Shown: piece after piece, positions 25,091-33,948 of the stretch
Layout: the number at the start of each line of letters is the position of its first letter
How positions within the stretch are numbered: the stretch's first letter is position 1
From: Polaribacter sp. ALD11
GTDB taxonomy: Bacteria > Bacteroidota > Bacteroidia > Flavobacteriales > Flavobacteriaceae
Assembly: GCF_002831685.1 (NCBI RefSeq)
Contig: NZ_CP025119.1
Span: forward strand, 159,001-223,000
DNA length: 64,000 bases
Direction: 5' to 3'
Translations under genes and position numbers: made by a program
Notes under the pieces: generated by a model
Databases searched by the model: none
The model's input: the letters and a program-made list of their open reading frames with translations, nothing else
What the model was told of the DNA's origin: nothing

Positions 25091-25429
25091 TTGACTGTTG
25101 ATTAGTTTTGATAAAATTACGAAACAAATAAGAGTTGATGAAAAAACTTCTGTTAAAATGAATTTTTGATGACACTTTTGTAAAGTAGCTAGCAGAACTT
25201 TTGATAATTGGTTGAAGCTAAATAAGATTCCGTATTTAATTATTGTGTAGCCATGTTATTTTAAAATGAGCTTTTTAAGCGACTGAGAAATCTCATAAAA
25301 TAGAAGAATTCTAATAAGACTTTTCCTCATATTTCATCAAAGTGGCATTCTTGTGCTTGTGTTTTTGAGTTCTTATATTCTTTTTCTAGAAATAGTGAAA
25401 CTTTAAGGATTGCCTTTAGTAAGCAAAAA

Positions 25430-25503
25430 GTCTAGCCCTGATTGAAACGGCATCCTTTTTTGAGGTACGAAAAAAAGATATAGTGGAAAGCAGGAAATAG
25501 CTT
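25430..25503 (-). repeat. Intergenic repeat, GCATCC/TTCAATC family, minus orientation
   Basis: Read on the minus strand: TTTCCTGCTTTCCACTATATC, an AT-rich hairpin region, then AAAAAAGGATGCCGTTTCAATC. The same motif order occurs at 54054-54100 (TTTTCACTATATCTTTT ... AAAAAGGATGCCGTTTCAATC) and, less exactly, at 48774-48828. The rest of the 482-base gap 25091-25572 holds only the promoters for the flanking divergent genes. Confidence 0.65.
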
Positions 25504-25558
25504 CTAATTATTCTAAAAGACATTTTTAAAATAAGTGTTTATTCAATTAAAATTCTCG

Positions 25559-25566
25559 TATTTTTG
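25559..25566 (+). promoter_or_regulatory. -7 box of the YgiQ-family gene
   Basis: TATTTTTG lies 7 bases before the ATG at 25573, so transcription would start at or next to the start codon and the mRNA would be leaderless or nearly so. No clear TTG -33 box is seen. Confidence 0.5.
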
Positions 25567-25572
25567 CAAAAT

Positions 25573-27537
25573 ATGGAAGGCACAAAGAGACATCAACTAA
25601 CAGATTGGTTACCAACAACAAACAAAGAAGTTAAAATTCGTGGTTGGGAAGAATTAGACGTTATTTTATTTAGTGGAGACGCTTATGTCGATCATCCATC
25701 ATTTGGGCCTGCTGTAATTGGTCGAATATTAGAAAGTTACGGTTTACGCGTAGCCATTGTGCCGCAACCAAGTGTAAACGATAATTTACAAGATTTTGAG
25801 AAATTAGGAACGCCTCGTTTATTTTTTGGGGTTACTGGTGGTTGTATGGACCCGATGGTTTCTAACTACACTGCGAGTAAAAAACGAAGAGATAAAGATG
25901 CGTACACACCAAATGGAGATAAGGGTTTTAGACCCGATTACGCAACTTCTGTATATTCTAAAATATTAAAAGAAAAATTTCCGGATATTCCTGTATTAAT
26001 TGGTGGAATTGAAGCTTCTTTAAGACGTGTAACGCATTACGATTACTGGTCTGATAAGTTATTGCCTTCTATTTTAGAAACGTCTAAAGCAGACATGTTG
26101 GTGTATGGAATGGGAGAGCAGCCTTTGCGTGAAATTGTAGAATTAATGCAAAAAGGAGTGCCGTTTTCTAGTTTGAAAAACATTAAGCAAACGGCTGTTT
26201 TTGTGGATGAAAAGGTAGAAAAATTGCCTGTTGTGAATGATTGGCAAGATGTTACTATAAATTCTCACAAAGCTTGTTTGGCAGATAAAAAGACATTTGC
26301 TTCTAATTTTAAAGTGATTGAGCAAGAATCTAATAAATTAAAAGCAAGAAGAATTTTACAAGATGTAGAAGGAAAAACGTTGGTGATTAATCCGCCATTT
26401 CCTACCATGACAGAAAAGGAAATTGATGGTTCTTTCGATTTGCCTTTTACTCGTTTACCACACCCAAAATATGACAAACGTGGACCAATACCTGCGTTTG
26501 AGATGATAAAATTCTCCATTAATATTCACAGAGGATGTTTTGGTGGTTGTAGTTTTTGTACCATTTCTGCGCACCAAGGAAAATTTATAGCGAGTAGAAG
26601 TCAGGAATCTGTTTTAAAAGAAATAGATAAAGTGGCTAACATGCCAGATTTTAAAGGCTATTTATCTGATATTGGCGGACCTTCTGCAAATATGTATCAG
26701 ATGAAAGGAAAAGTACAATCTATCTGTGACAAATGTGTTGCGCCAAGTTGTATTTCTCCAGTGATTTGTTCTAATTTAGATACGTCTCACAAACCTTTAA
26801 CGGAGTTATATCAAGCAGTTGATAAACACCCGAAGATTAAAAAATCTTTTATTGGAAGTGGAATTCGACATGATATGTTAGTACCAGAATTCAATAAAAA
26901 CGCAGACCCAAAAGAGTTGGATGCATATACTGAAGAAGTAATGACAAAACATGTTTCTGGTCGATTAAAAGTTGCGCCAGAACATACTTCAGATCCTGTT
27001 TTAAAGTTGATGCGTAAACCTTCTTTTAAATATTTTCATATGTTTAAAGAGCGTTTCGATAAGATAAATATTAAGAAGAAATTAAATTTACAGTTAATTC
27101 CGTATTTTATTTCGAGTCACCCAGCAAGTGAAGTGGAAGACATGGCAAATTTAGCTGCAGAGACCAAAGATATGGGCTTTCAGTTAGAGCAAGTACAAGG
27201 TTTTACGCCAACACCAATGACGGTTGCAACGGTAATTTATTATTCAGGATTTCATCCATATACATTAAAGCCAACTAAAACTCCGAAGACTAAAAAGGAG
27301 CGTGAAGACCAACACAAGTTTTTCTTCTGGTATAAGAAAGAAAATAAAGATTGGATTAAAAACACACTAAACAAAGTTGGAAGACAAGATTTATTACAAA
27401 AATTATTGCCAGAAAATAATTCTTGGAAAAAGAATAAAAATGCCAAAGAAGTAAAAAATACTTTTGATGACGCTGTGCCTGTTCCTTTTAATAAGCGAAA
27501 GAAGAAGGTGAGTAGAGCGCCTAAGAAAAGGAGATAG
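25573..27537 (+). CDS. YgiQ family radical SAM protein
   Basis: A 654-residue protein of the UPF0313/YgiQ family. The radical SAM cluster motif is HRGCFGGCSFCTIS (CxxxCxxC) near residue 320, after the N-terminal region DVILFSGDAYVDHPSFGPAVIGR typical for the family. Further hallmarks are GGIEASLRRVTHYDYW, YLSDIGGPSANMY, RLKVAPEHTSDPVL and the C-terminal EQVQGFTPTPMTVATVIYYSG. The substrate is unknown. The ATG at 25573 (MEGTKRHQLTDWLPTT) is preferred over a TTG inside the promoter box. Confidence 0.93.
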   Translation: MEGTKRHQLTDWLPTTNKEVKIRGWEELDVILFSGDAYVDHPSFGPAVIGRILESYGLRVAIVPQPSVNDNLQDFEKLGTPRLFFGVTGGCMDPMVSNYTASKKRRDKDAYTPNGDKGFRPDYATSVYSKILKEKFPDIPVLIGGIEASLRRVTHYDYWSDKLLPSILETSKADMLVYGMGEQPLREIVELMQKGVPFSSLKNIKQTAVFVDEKVEKLPVVNDWQDVTINSHKACLADKKTFASNFKVIEQESNKLKARRILQDVEGKTLVINPPFPTMTEKEIDGSFDLPFTRLPHPKYDKRGPIPAFEMIKFSINIHRGCFGGCSFCTISAHQGKFIASRSQESVLKEIDKVANMPDFKGYLSDIGGPSANMYQMKGKVQSICDKCVAPSCISPVICSNLDTSHKPLTELYQAVDKHPKIKKSFIGSGIRHDMLVPEFNKNADPKELDAYTEEVMTKHVSGRLKVAPEHTSDPVLKLMRKPSFKYFHMFKERFDKINIKKKLNLQLIPYFISSHPASEVEDMANLAAETKDMGFQLEQVQGFTPTPMTVATVIYYSGFHPYTLKPTKTPKTKKEREDQHKFFFWYKKENKDWIKNTLNKVGRQDLLQKLLPENNSWKKNKNAKEVKNTFDDAVPVPFNKRKKKVSRAPKKRR

Positions 27538-27574
27538 ATTTGTGTTTGACGAACAAATTATGTGAAAATTAATG

Positions 27575-27630
27575 ACGAAACACCTCATTTTTATAAGATC
27601 TTTATAAAAATGAGGTGTTTCGTTTTTTGA
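27575..27630. terminator. Strong bidirectional terminator
   Basis: A 22-bp stem (ACGAAACACCTCATTTTTATAA with its complement) around a five-base GATCT loop ends the YgiQ-family gene and faces the converging LytTR gene. Confidence 0.9.
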
Positions 27631-27631
27631 A

Positions 27632-28408
27632 TTATATACCTAGCCAAGTATTAAATGCTCCTGTAGTATTTTGGCTTGTTCTTACTATTTTGCTTTCTGA
27701 GTTTAAATATATGGATACAGTATTTTTATTATACCTTTCAAGCTTGTCAATAAACTTACGTTGTACATTTTCACTTCTATTAATTCTAAAAAACTTTTTT
27801 GGATCTAAAAAAGGCTCTATTTCTTTAAAGACTGTTTGAGGCATTAGATGTCTCTTATTCATTTCATCAAAAGCAAAAATAACTCCATTATCTGCTTTAA
27901 AATAAACAATAGTATCTACTTTTAAAAAGTAGATTCCCTTTGCCGTTTTTATGGCGAATTGGTCTTTATATTCAATGAGGTTTTCTTGACTTTCTTTTAC
28001 TAGATTATTTATTCTGCCAATCAATTTATTATAATTTACAGGTGAATTCTCTTTTAATCGAATAAACTTATCCCAAGCATTCGAAAACCGCTCAAACGAA
28101 TATGGCTTTAAAAGATATTCTATTCCGTTAGCTTCAAAGGCATTCATTAAAAACTCATTATAGGCGGTAGTAAAAATAATTGGACAATTTAGCGAGACGT
28201 CATTATAAACTTCAAAAACATTACCATCTCTTAATTCTATATCAGAAAAAATAAGGTCAAAATGATGTGTCTGTGATAAAAGAAATTTAGTGTCTGTAAC
28301 GGTTTCTAATTCAGCCACAATTTCATAAGAGCTACATGCCTGCGCTATATATCTTTTAAGTTTTTTTCTTGTGGGAGCTTCGTCTTCTATTATAAGTATT
28401 CTATACAT
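27632..28408 (-). CDS. LytTR-type response regulator
   Basis: A 258-residue two-component regulator. The receiver domain (1-~120) has the acidic pocket E8/D9, phospho-acceptor D56 in LIFSDIELRDG, Thr in IIFTTAYNEF and Lys in YLLKPYSFERF. The C-terminal ~100 residues are a LytTR DNA-binding domain (FAIKTAKGIYFLKVDTIVYFKADNGVIFAF ... KKFFRINRSENV). Its start overlaps the end of the sensor kinase gene by 8 bases, so they form one unit. Target genes cannot be read from the window. Confidence 0.94.
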   Translation of the reverse strand: MYRILIIEDEAPTRKKLKRYIAQACSSYEIVAELETVTDTKFLLSQTHHFDLIFSDIELRDGNVFEVYNDVSLNCPIIFTTAYNEFLMNAFEANGIEYLLKPYSFERFSNAWDKFIRLKENSPVNYNKLIGRINNLVKESQENLIEYKDQFAIKTAKGIYFLKVDTIVYFKADNGVIFAFDEMNKRHLMPQTVFKEIEPFLDPKKFFRINRSENVQRKFIDKLERYNKNTVSIYLNSESKIVRTSQNTTGAFNTWLGI

Positions 28409-29447
28409 TTATATTCTTGTTTATAAATGGCAACGTCACTTTAAAATGAGTGTCATTTTCTTCTATGTTAATAGTGTTGTTCCCTAATAAAGCGAATTGA
28501 GTCGACAGGTTTTTAAGTGCTCTACCACTAGTTCTTTTTTTATGTTGCTTTAGAACTTTATTATTAGTTACCTGAATGTTTTCGTTAATAGAAATGCTAA
28601 TATGTACAGGGTTTTCAATTAATCCTAAATTATGTTGCACAGCATTTTCTACTAATATTTGTAAACAAAACGGAGGAACTAGTATTTCTGGTAGCAGAGT
28701 ACCTTGGTTGATTTCTAAAGAATAGCAACCCAAATATTTTTCTTCCATTAATTTAAAGTAACTTTTGGTAAACAGAATTTCTTCTTGTAAGAACACTAGT
28801 TTTTTTTCTGATGTAATTAAAGAGTAACGATATAGTTCTGAAAAATGATGTAAAAAAGCACTTGCCTTATCTTTATCTTCTTCAATAAGTTGGTCTAGTG
28901 TGTTTAAATTATTAAACAAAAAATGCGGATTTAATTGCGCCTTTAACTGTTGGATTTTACTTGAGGCGAGTGCTTTGTCGTATGCATTCATCTCAATTCT
29001 ATAGGTGTTGTTCTCTTTTGAATATAAATATGCTAAATATAGGCTGCCGAATAATATGAATTCAACAATTCTACTAATATTTGAGGCCACTAAAGTTTGG
29101 AAATTAAAATTTCTAGAAACAGTATCAAATATTATTGCTATTAAAATTCCTAATATGTTTGAAACACAAATATATAATATGAATGCGATGGCAAAGTATT
29201 TTAAGTAAGTTTTAAGATTGCTAACTTTTTTTACATTCTTCCCAATCAGATGGTTTATGATGAATTTTATAAAAAAACAGATAATTAAAGCTGCTAAAAA
29301 CTGTACAATTGGTCCGTCTGGTAAAAAAATCACATTTAGTTTTTGACCTACATTAATTCTATTGTTTACTACGAGTACATAGCTTATAAAGAAGATAAAT
29401 AGGATGAAATATTTATCAACATGTAAATAATTTAATAGTTTTTTCAT
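28401..29447 (-). CDS. LytS/YehU-type sensor histidine kinase
   Basis: A 348-residue membrane sensor. Four hydrophobic segments in residues ~10-145 with almost no periplasmic loops suggest sensing within or near the membrane. The phospho-acceptor region is QLKAQLNPHFLFNNLNTL, typical of the His_kinase (PF06580) class, and the ATPase N-box is LVENAVQHN. The G-box looks shortened (SGRALKNLSTQFALLG replaces the usual G-x-G-L-x-N), as in many family members. It partners the response regulator downstream. Confidence 0.93.
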   Translation of the reverse strand: MKKLLNYLHVDKYFILFIFFISYVLVVNNRINVGQKLNVIFLPDGPIVQFLAALIICFFIKFIINHLIGKNVKKVSNLKTYLKYFAIAFILYICVSNILGILIAIIFDTVSRNFNFQTLVASNISRIVEFILFGSLYLAYLYSKENNTYRIEMNAYDKALASSKIQQLKAQLNPHFLFNNLNTLDQLIEEDKDKASAFLHHFSELYRYSLITSEKKLVFLQEEILFTKSYFKLMEEKYLGCYSLEINQGTLLPEILVPPFCLQILVENAVQHNLGLIENPVHISISINENIQVTNNKVLKQHKKRTSGRALKNLSTQFALLGNNTINIEENDTHFKVTLPFINKNINV

Positions 29448-29463
29448 TAGAAGGCAAATTAAG

Positions 29464-29504
29464 AAACTTCCTTGAAATATATTAAATATGCTTCAAGGAA
29501 GTTT
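29464..29504 (-). terminator. Hairpin ending the gene at 29520-30260
   Basis: AACTTCCTTGAA and TTCAAGGAAGTT pair around a 15-base AT-rich loop; on the minus strand a short T tract follows. Confidence 0.65.
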
Positions 29505-29519
29505 AGGAATGATATTAAA

Positions 29520-30260
29520 TTACTCTGGCCATGAATTAGTAACATTCCCCTTGTCATCATAGACTTCTAGTTTTACTTTATTGTTTTTATCAACATAAAA
29601 CATACCTCTTGTTTTACCATTATCTCCAAATAAAAATAATCCATTATTTTCACTTCTCGTTTTTCCTAGCATTATTCTCGGTGTTGCGCCAATTAGTTCT
29701 TGATCAACATATTCTTGGTATTTTTTTCTCCATAATTCTTTGTCTTTAATAGCGTCCAGTTCATCCATTATGCTTTGTGTTCCTTGCTGTGTTTCATTTG
29801 CAGCTCGATCGTTAAAAGTTAACGCACTAGTTACTCTTCTCTTGTCACCTTTTCCTGTATCAGTAGTTAAGAGTTGCATTACTTGGTCTCCGTCATATTG
29901 ATCGTAAGTTAATGAAAGGCCAGAACTATGACCTTTTTCATTTTTGGTTCCGTCATATATAAACCCACCACACTCAATGCCATCTTCATTAAAAAACAAC
30001 ATTCCTGATCTTTTTTTTCTGTTCTTATTTAGTATTCTATTATTAATAGTAGTTGCTCCGTTTGGAAACTTCTCTACATTAGTAATAATCATTTTAACCG
30101 TACCATCTGATTCTACAATATTGATACGTTCAACATCAATAGTTCCAAACTTTTGATTTTTATTTGTTTTAAAAGCAAAAGTTGACAATAATAGTATACC
30201 ACCAACTGTACATGCTGCAAATGCCCTAAGGAATATTAATTCACGATTTAATTTTTTCAT
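29520..30260 (-). CDS. Predicted membrane-anchored or exported protein, unknown function
   Basis: A 246-residue protein. After a short basic N-terminus there is one hydrophobic segment (FAACTVGGILLLSTFAF, ~13-29), a signal anchor or signal peptide. The rest is hydrophilic with three related beta-type stretches about 60-70 residues apart: KMIITNVEKFPNG/MLFFNEDGIECGGFIYDG, SGLSLTYDQYDGDQVMQLL and PRIMLGKTRSENNGLFLFGDNGKTRGMFYVD. They look like repeats that each present a D/N-rich turn. The ATG at 30260 replaces an upstream TTG. It lies upstream of the LytS/LytTR pair but a hairpin separates them. No family was recognised. Confidence 0.7.
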   Translation of the reverse strand: MKKLNRELIFLRAFAACTVGGILLLSTFAFKTNKNQKFGTIDVERINIVESDGTVKMIITNVEKFPNGATTINNRILNKNRKKRSGMLFFNEDGIECGGFIYDGTKNEKGHSSGLSLTYDQYDGDQVMQLLTTDTGKGDKRRVTSALTFNDRAANETQQGTQSIMDELDAIKDKELWRKKYQEYVDQELIGATPRIMLGKTRSENNGLFLFGDNGKTRGMFYVDKNNKVKLEVYDDKGNVTNSWPE

Positions 30261-30569
30261 TGTCTCTGTTTCTATTAGTTTAATTATTTGATACAATAGT
30301 AAAACTATAATAGAATCTCAACAAGTACCATATAGTGAGTGCAGGAAAATATCCGTTGAAATAAGGAAAAAATATGTTAAGTGATTCTCTAAATTACTAC
30401 GTTAATTAGTATTTTAAATTAAGAGTAAGTTTTTAATGTAAAAGGATTTTAAATTTTATTTACGGAGCAGAGTTACTTAATTCATCTCTTAGTAGATTGG
30501 AATGAAATGGTTAAGAAGTAAGAAATGCGTATCGTTTTTTGCTAATTGAAGCTAAATGTTAGTTTTTTT
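30261..30569. other. Gene-free gap
   Basis: No coding frame, repeat or clear terminator is seen; it should contain the promoter of the gene at 29520-30260. The FAD monooxygenase gene ends just beyond it. Confidence 0.4.
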
Positions 30570-31907
30570 TTATTCTCGATGTTTCCCTCTAGGTCCATCT
30601 CCTTCATAAAGTACAATTTCGGAATGCAGTAATTTTGCAGCTTCTGCCGAACTTTTCACTTTAGAAGCACTACGTTTTATCATTTCAGCCTCAAAGGCAG
30701 TTAATACACTTTTTCGTATTCCTACTTCTTTCCATTGAGAAGAAATGTTGCATTTTTTTGAAATTCCTCGAGCCAATGCTAGTGCATCTAACAATGCTTG
30801 ATTTGCACCTTGTCCTTTAAACGGACTCATTGGGTGCGCAGCATCTCCAATTAGTGTTACTTTCGTTCCTTTTTCAAACAATTCAGGTGTTAGTATTTCT
30901 CGATCATAGACCGGATAACCAGAAATCTGAGTTTCATGAGTAGCTGATACAATCTGAGGAATAGGATCGTGCCATTGCGTTCTTTTACACGCTTCTTCTT
31001 TTAGTGCTTTTGTGCCTTGTATATTGAGTTTTTTAGCTTCTTTTTCTGACATAGGAAAACTAAGTTGCCACATAATAGTCTCTGAATCATAAGGCATCAT
31101 GTAGATGCGTTCATGACCATTTGCAGTTTGAAATACAGTAGCCGAATCGAGTAGTGGACTTTCTATATTTTCTAAACTCTTTAACGGACAAATTCCTAAA
31201 ATGACGATACAATCTAAATAACGCAAAGGAGTCTTATTTTCTCCAATGAGTAATTTTCTTACGGTACTTCGGATTCCATCTGCGCCAACTACAAGATCTG
31301 CCTTGGCAAATTTTATTTCGTTATTTACTTCAAATTTTAAATGTACAGTTCCGTCGTCAGAATCATTAAAACTCAATAATTGATGGCCCCATTTTACAGT
31401 GTTATGCTCACCAAGTTGTTCAAGCAGTGCTAAGCGTAAAGATTGTCTTGCAATGTGAATGTTTGTTCGCTTTGGAGAGGTTTTGTTGGCTGGTCGGCCC
31501 CATTTTCTAATTCCCCATTCGCCAATAATTTTTCCATCGATAGTATGTACTACGTGCCTGGTGGAAGTGATTCCTGATTCTAAAGAGAGAATGCCTAAAC
31601 CCGCCATTGCTTTACTGGCTTGTTGTAAAGTAAGTCCGTAGCCTTGAGACCGAGTATCGAAGCTGTTATCTCGTTCATACAGTGTAAAAGGAATTTCACG
31701 ATGCAAGCAAGCTATTGCGAGCGCAACACCTCCAATTCCACCACCAATAATTGCAATATGTGGCAAATTTTCTTTGTCTGCTATTGGATAACTTGTAGTA
31801 GGAGTCAAGCCCGATCCTTTACAGTTTATGCAAGCTTGGATTTGTACTTTAGGAGAAATAGGAGCAGTTCCTTCACCATTTGATTTCTCAAATTGTTCTA
31901 ATGCCAT
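30570..31907 (-). CDS. FAD-dependent monooxygenase with N-terminal zinc-knuckle
   Basis: A flavoprotein hydroxylase of the para-hydroxybenzoate hydroxylase class, at least 445 residues from the first ATG. The Rossmann motif is IAIIGGGIGGVALAIA (~51-66); the DG motif is VVGADGIRSTVRKLL and the FAD ribityl motif is VTLIGDAAHPMSPFKGQGANQAL. In front lies ACINCKGSGL, a CxxCxGxG knuckle like those in DnaJ. The reading frame stays open for 41 codons upstream of this ATG and encodes a second knuckle (WIICQDCKGDGKKK), so the true protein is longer, but no ATG exists there. Substrate unknown (aromatic, tetracycline or similar are family possibilities). Confidence 0.88.
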   Translation of the reverse strand: MALEQFEKSNGEGTAPISPKVQIQACINCKGSGLTPTTSYPIADKENLPHIAIIGGGIGGVALAIACLHREIPFTLYERDNSFDTRSQGYGLTLQQASKAMAGLGILSLESGITSTRHVVHTIDGKIIGEWGIRKWGRPANKTSPKRTNIHIARQSLRLALLEQLGEHNTVKWGHQLLSFNDSDDGTVHLKFEVNNEIKFAKADLVVGADGIRSTVRKLLIGENKTPLRYLDCIVILGICPLKSLENIESPLLDSATVFQTANGHERIYMMPYDSETIMWQLSFPMSEKEAKKLNIQGTKALKEEACKRTQWHDPIPQIVSATHETQISGYPVYDREILTPELFEKGTKVTLIGDAAHPMSPFKGQGANQALLDALALARGISKKCNISSQWKEVGIRKSVLTAFEAEMIKRSASKVKSSAEAAKLLHSEIVLYEGDGPRGKHRE

Positions 31908-32030
31908 TTGGTAATTCAGTCGTGCTTTCTTGTGAAGACGCTGTTTTTTTTTGCCATCACCTTTACAGTCCTGACAAATAATCCAATTAGACTTTTTATT
32001 TTTCTTCTTTTCCAGTTTCCTTAACTTAAA
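31908..32030 (-). other. In-frame 5' extension of the FAD monooxygenase
   Basis: Codons between a TGA (32031-32033) and the ATG at 31907 read without a stop and include CQDCKGDG, a partner for CINCKGSG in the annotated part. The only near-plausible start is a CTG at 32015 with AAGGA two bases before it. Either a non-ATG start is used or the original start codon has been lost. Confidence 0.6.
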
Positions 32031-32068
32031 TCAGTATTTTGCTTTTCTGCGACTATTTAATATTCAAA

Positions 32069-32890
32069 CTATTTCTTCACAGCAATCATCATATGTGGAC
32101 TAAATGGTAACAAATATTCATCATTTTGAGTAAGCGTTTGTAATGCTTTTAAGGTCTTCGACTTTTTCTTATCTAGCATATTTGCAAAATATTCGTTGTC
32201 TAACCAAATCATTCCTTCCACTGCAAAAATATTTACAAAGTTGAGGTTCTGTTCTAAAAATTCTGCTTTTAGTCCTGCTGGTTTATGATAGAAAGCATCT
32301 GCTAATAAAAAAGGAAAATCTTTAGGAGCATCATGCACACCTGTGGTAAGTTCTGCTTTGCACATATCAAAAAATGAGTTGGCATGAATCATTCCGTTCA
32401 TTAAACCAACCACTGTAGAAGCCGTTGCGTTAATTGCGAAACCTAAAATAATTCCGCTTTTTTTCAGCACTCTTTTTGCTTCAATAATAGCGGCAACTCT
32501 ATCTTCTCTTTTTTGTAAATGATATAAAGGGCCGTGTAAAATTACTAAATCGGCAGAATTGTCTTTAAAAGGTAACTTTTTTGCTTCACCAATAGTAACA
32601 GAAAAAGGTTTCTTAAGTTTATTAGCTCTTTTCTCGGCAAGTTTTATGTGTTTTAAAACAGGTTCTACTAAATGAACAGTGTGGTTGTTTTTAGCTAACC
32701 ATTCCGAATATTTTCCTGTTCCGCCACCAACATCAATAATAGTGCTATTTGGTTTTGAAATATGTTGTGCTATGAGTTCTTTAATACGTTCAAATTCAAA
32801 AATTCCCATTCCTTTTTCTAGTCTGGTTTCTTCTGAAGCTTTGTTGTAAAAATCGTCTAATTCTTTACTAATAAGAGTTTTCTTTTTCAC
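32069..32890 (-). CDS. Class I SAM-dependent methyltransferase
   Basis: A 273-residue methyltransferase. Motif I is IIDVGGGTGKYSEWLA (~50-65), the acidic ribose-binding residue is Glu in HLVEPV, and LPFKDNSADLVILHGPLYHL is motif II/III of the UbiE/BioC-like class. The C-terminal half (FFDMCKAELTTGVHDAP, EGMIWLDNEYF) is typical of a group of unassigned small-molecule methyltransferases. It precedes the FAD monooxygenase on the same strand with a 160-base gap, which leaves a joint pathway open but unproven. Confidence 0.88.
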   Translation of the reverse strand: MKKKTLISKELDDFYNKASEETRLEKGMGIFEFERIKELIAQHISKPNSTIIDVGGGTGKYSEWLAKNNHTVHLVEPVLKHIKLAEKRANKLKKPFSVTIGEAKKLPFKDNSADLVILHGPLYHLQKREDRVAAIIEAKRVLKKSGIILGFAINATASTVVGLMNGMIHANSFFDMCKAELTTGVHDAPKDFPFLLADAFYHKPAGLKAEFLEQNLNFVNIFAVEGMIWLDNEYFANMLDKKKSKTLKALQTLTQNDEYLLPFSPHMMIAVKK

Positions 32891-32941
32891 CTTAAATATT
32901 TAAAGGATAAAAGTACTTAATTTAAAATGAAAGGTAAGAAA

Positions 32942-33012
32942 GTTAATGCGAGACCTGAGATAAAAAATAATACAGAAGCAGGTTGCTTCATCATTCTTCC
33001 TCACAATGACAG
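32942..33012 (-). repeat. Palindromic intergenic repeat, GTCATTGCGAG family
   Basis: The ends are GTTAATGCGAGACCTGA (32942-32958) and, inverted, GTCATTGTGAGGAAGAATGA (minus strand, 33010-32991), with GAAGCA/TGCTTC inside. Related copies are at 43430-43524 and 44395-44466. The element lies directly downstream of the dienelactone hydrolase gene. Confidence 0.6.
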
Positions 33013-33014
33013 CA

Positions 33015-33905
33015 CTATCCTTTTAAATGTATATTTAAAAAAGCAATGGTTCTCTCCCAAGATAAATCTGCTGCAGTTTCATCAAATCGAGGTGTTGTAT
33101 TATTGTGAAAGCCATGATTAACTTCAGGGTAAATATAGACTTCATAGGTTAATTTATTTTCTTTCAAAACTTTTTCGAAAGCTGGCCAACCTTCATTTAC
33201 TCTTTTGTCTAAACCTGCATATTGTAATAATAAAGGGGCTTTAATTTTTGCAGCATCTTCTTTTTCAGGCTGTCTTCCATAATACGCAACAGCAGCTCCT
33301 AATTCGGGTAATCTTACCGCCATCATATTAGAAATCCACCCACCAAAACAGAAACCAACAACACCTACTTTTCCGTTGCAATCTTTGTGAGATTTTAAAT
33401 ACTTATACCCCGCAATAAAATCTTCTAGCATTTCATTTTTATCTCTTTTGTTTTGCATTTCTCTACCATCATCATCATTTCCTGGGTAACCACCCATAGG
33501 AGCAAGCGCATCAGGAGCTAAGGTTACGTAACCTTCTAGAGTAGCTCTTCTGGCAACATCTTTTATATAAGGATTTAAGCCGCGGTTTTCATGAACAACT
33601 AAAATACCAGGTAATTTTCCTTTTACATCTTTCTGAATTGATAGTAAACCATTCATTTTTTTACCACCTTTAGGGGATTCATAGTGAATAGTTTCTGATT
33701 TTATTCTAGGATCGTTAGATTTTACTATAATTGAATCTGCATAGTTTGGAGAAATAAAACTTAATAAAGCGGGTAATGTAATTGCACCCACAGCAAATAA
33801 AGAAAGTTTTTGTAAGAATTCCTTTCTGTTGAGCTTGTTGTGTGCATAATCATCGTATAAATCAAATACTTCTTGGCTAATATCTTCTTTTTTTATTTTT
33901 TCCAT
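33015..33905 (-). CDS. Dienelactone hydrolase family protein
   Basis: A 296-residue alpha/beta hydrolase. The family catalytic set is visible: E106 in VVHENRG, nucleophile C186 in GFCFGG, D233 in AGLDKRV and H264 in NHGFHN. The N-terminal ~60 residues (LNRKEFLQKLSLFAVGAITLPALL) hold a hydrophobic segment that looks like a signal or anchor with a Tat-like RK pair, so it is probably exported. Dienelactone hydrolases act in ring-cleavage product degradation, but many relatives are general esterases. It follows the PAS protein on the same strand. Confidence 0.9.
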   Translation of the reverse strand: MEKIKKEDISQEVFDLYDDYAHNKLNRKEFLQKLSLFAVGAITLPALLSFISPNYADSIIVKSNDPRIKSETIHYESPKGGKKMNGLLSIQKDVKGKLPGILVVHENRGLNPYIKDVARRATLEGYVTLAPDALAPMGGYPGNDDDGREMQNKRDKNEMLEDFIAGYKYLKSHKDCNGKVGVVGFCFGGWISNMMAVRLPELGAAVAYYGRQPEKEDAAKIKAPLLLQYAGLDKRVNEGWPAFEKVLKENKLTYEVYIYPEVNHGFHNNTTPRFDETAADLSWERTIAFLNIHLKG

Positions 33906-33948
33906 CTTGCTGATTTTTTTTCTTCTATTGCTTAGTACAATATAAATG

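Noticed and set aside
32927..33121. Plus-strand frame of 64 codons
   Set aside because: It runs through the palindromic repeat and the end of the dienelactone hydrolase gene on the other strand.
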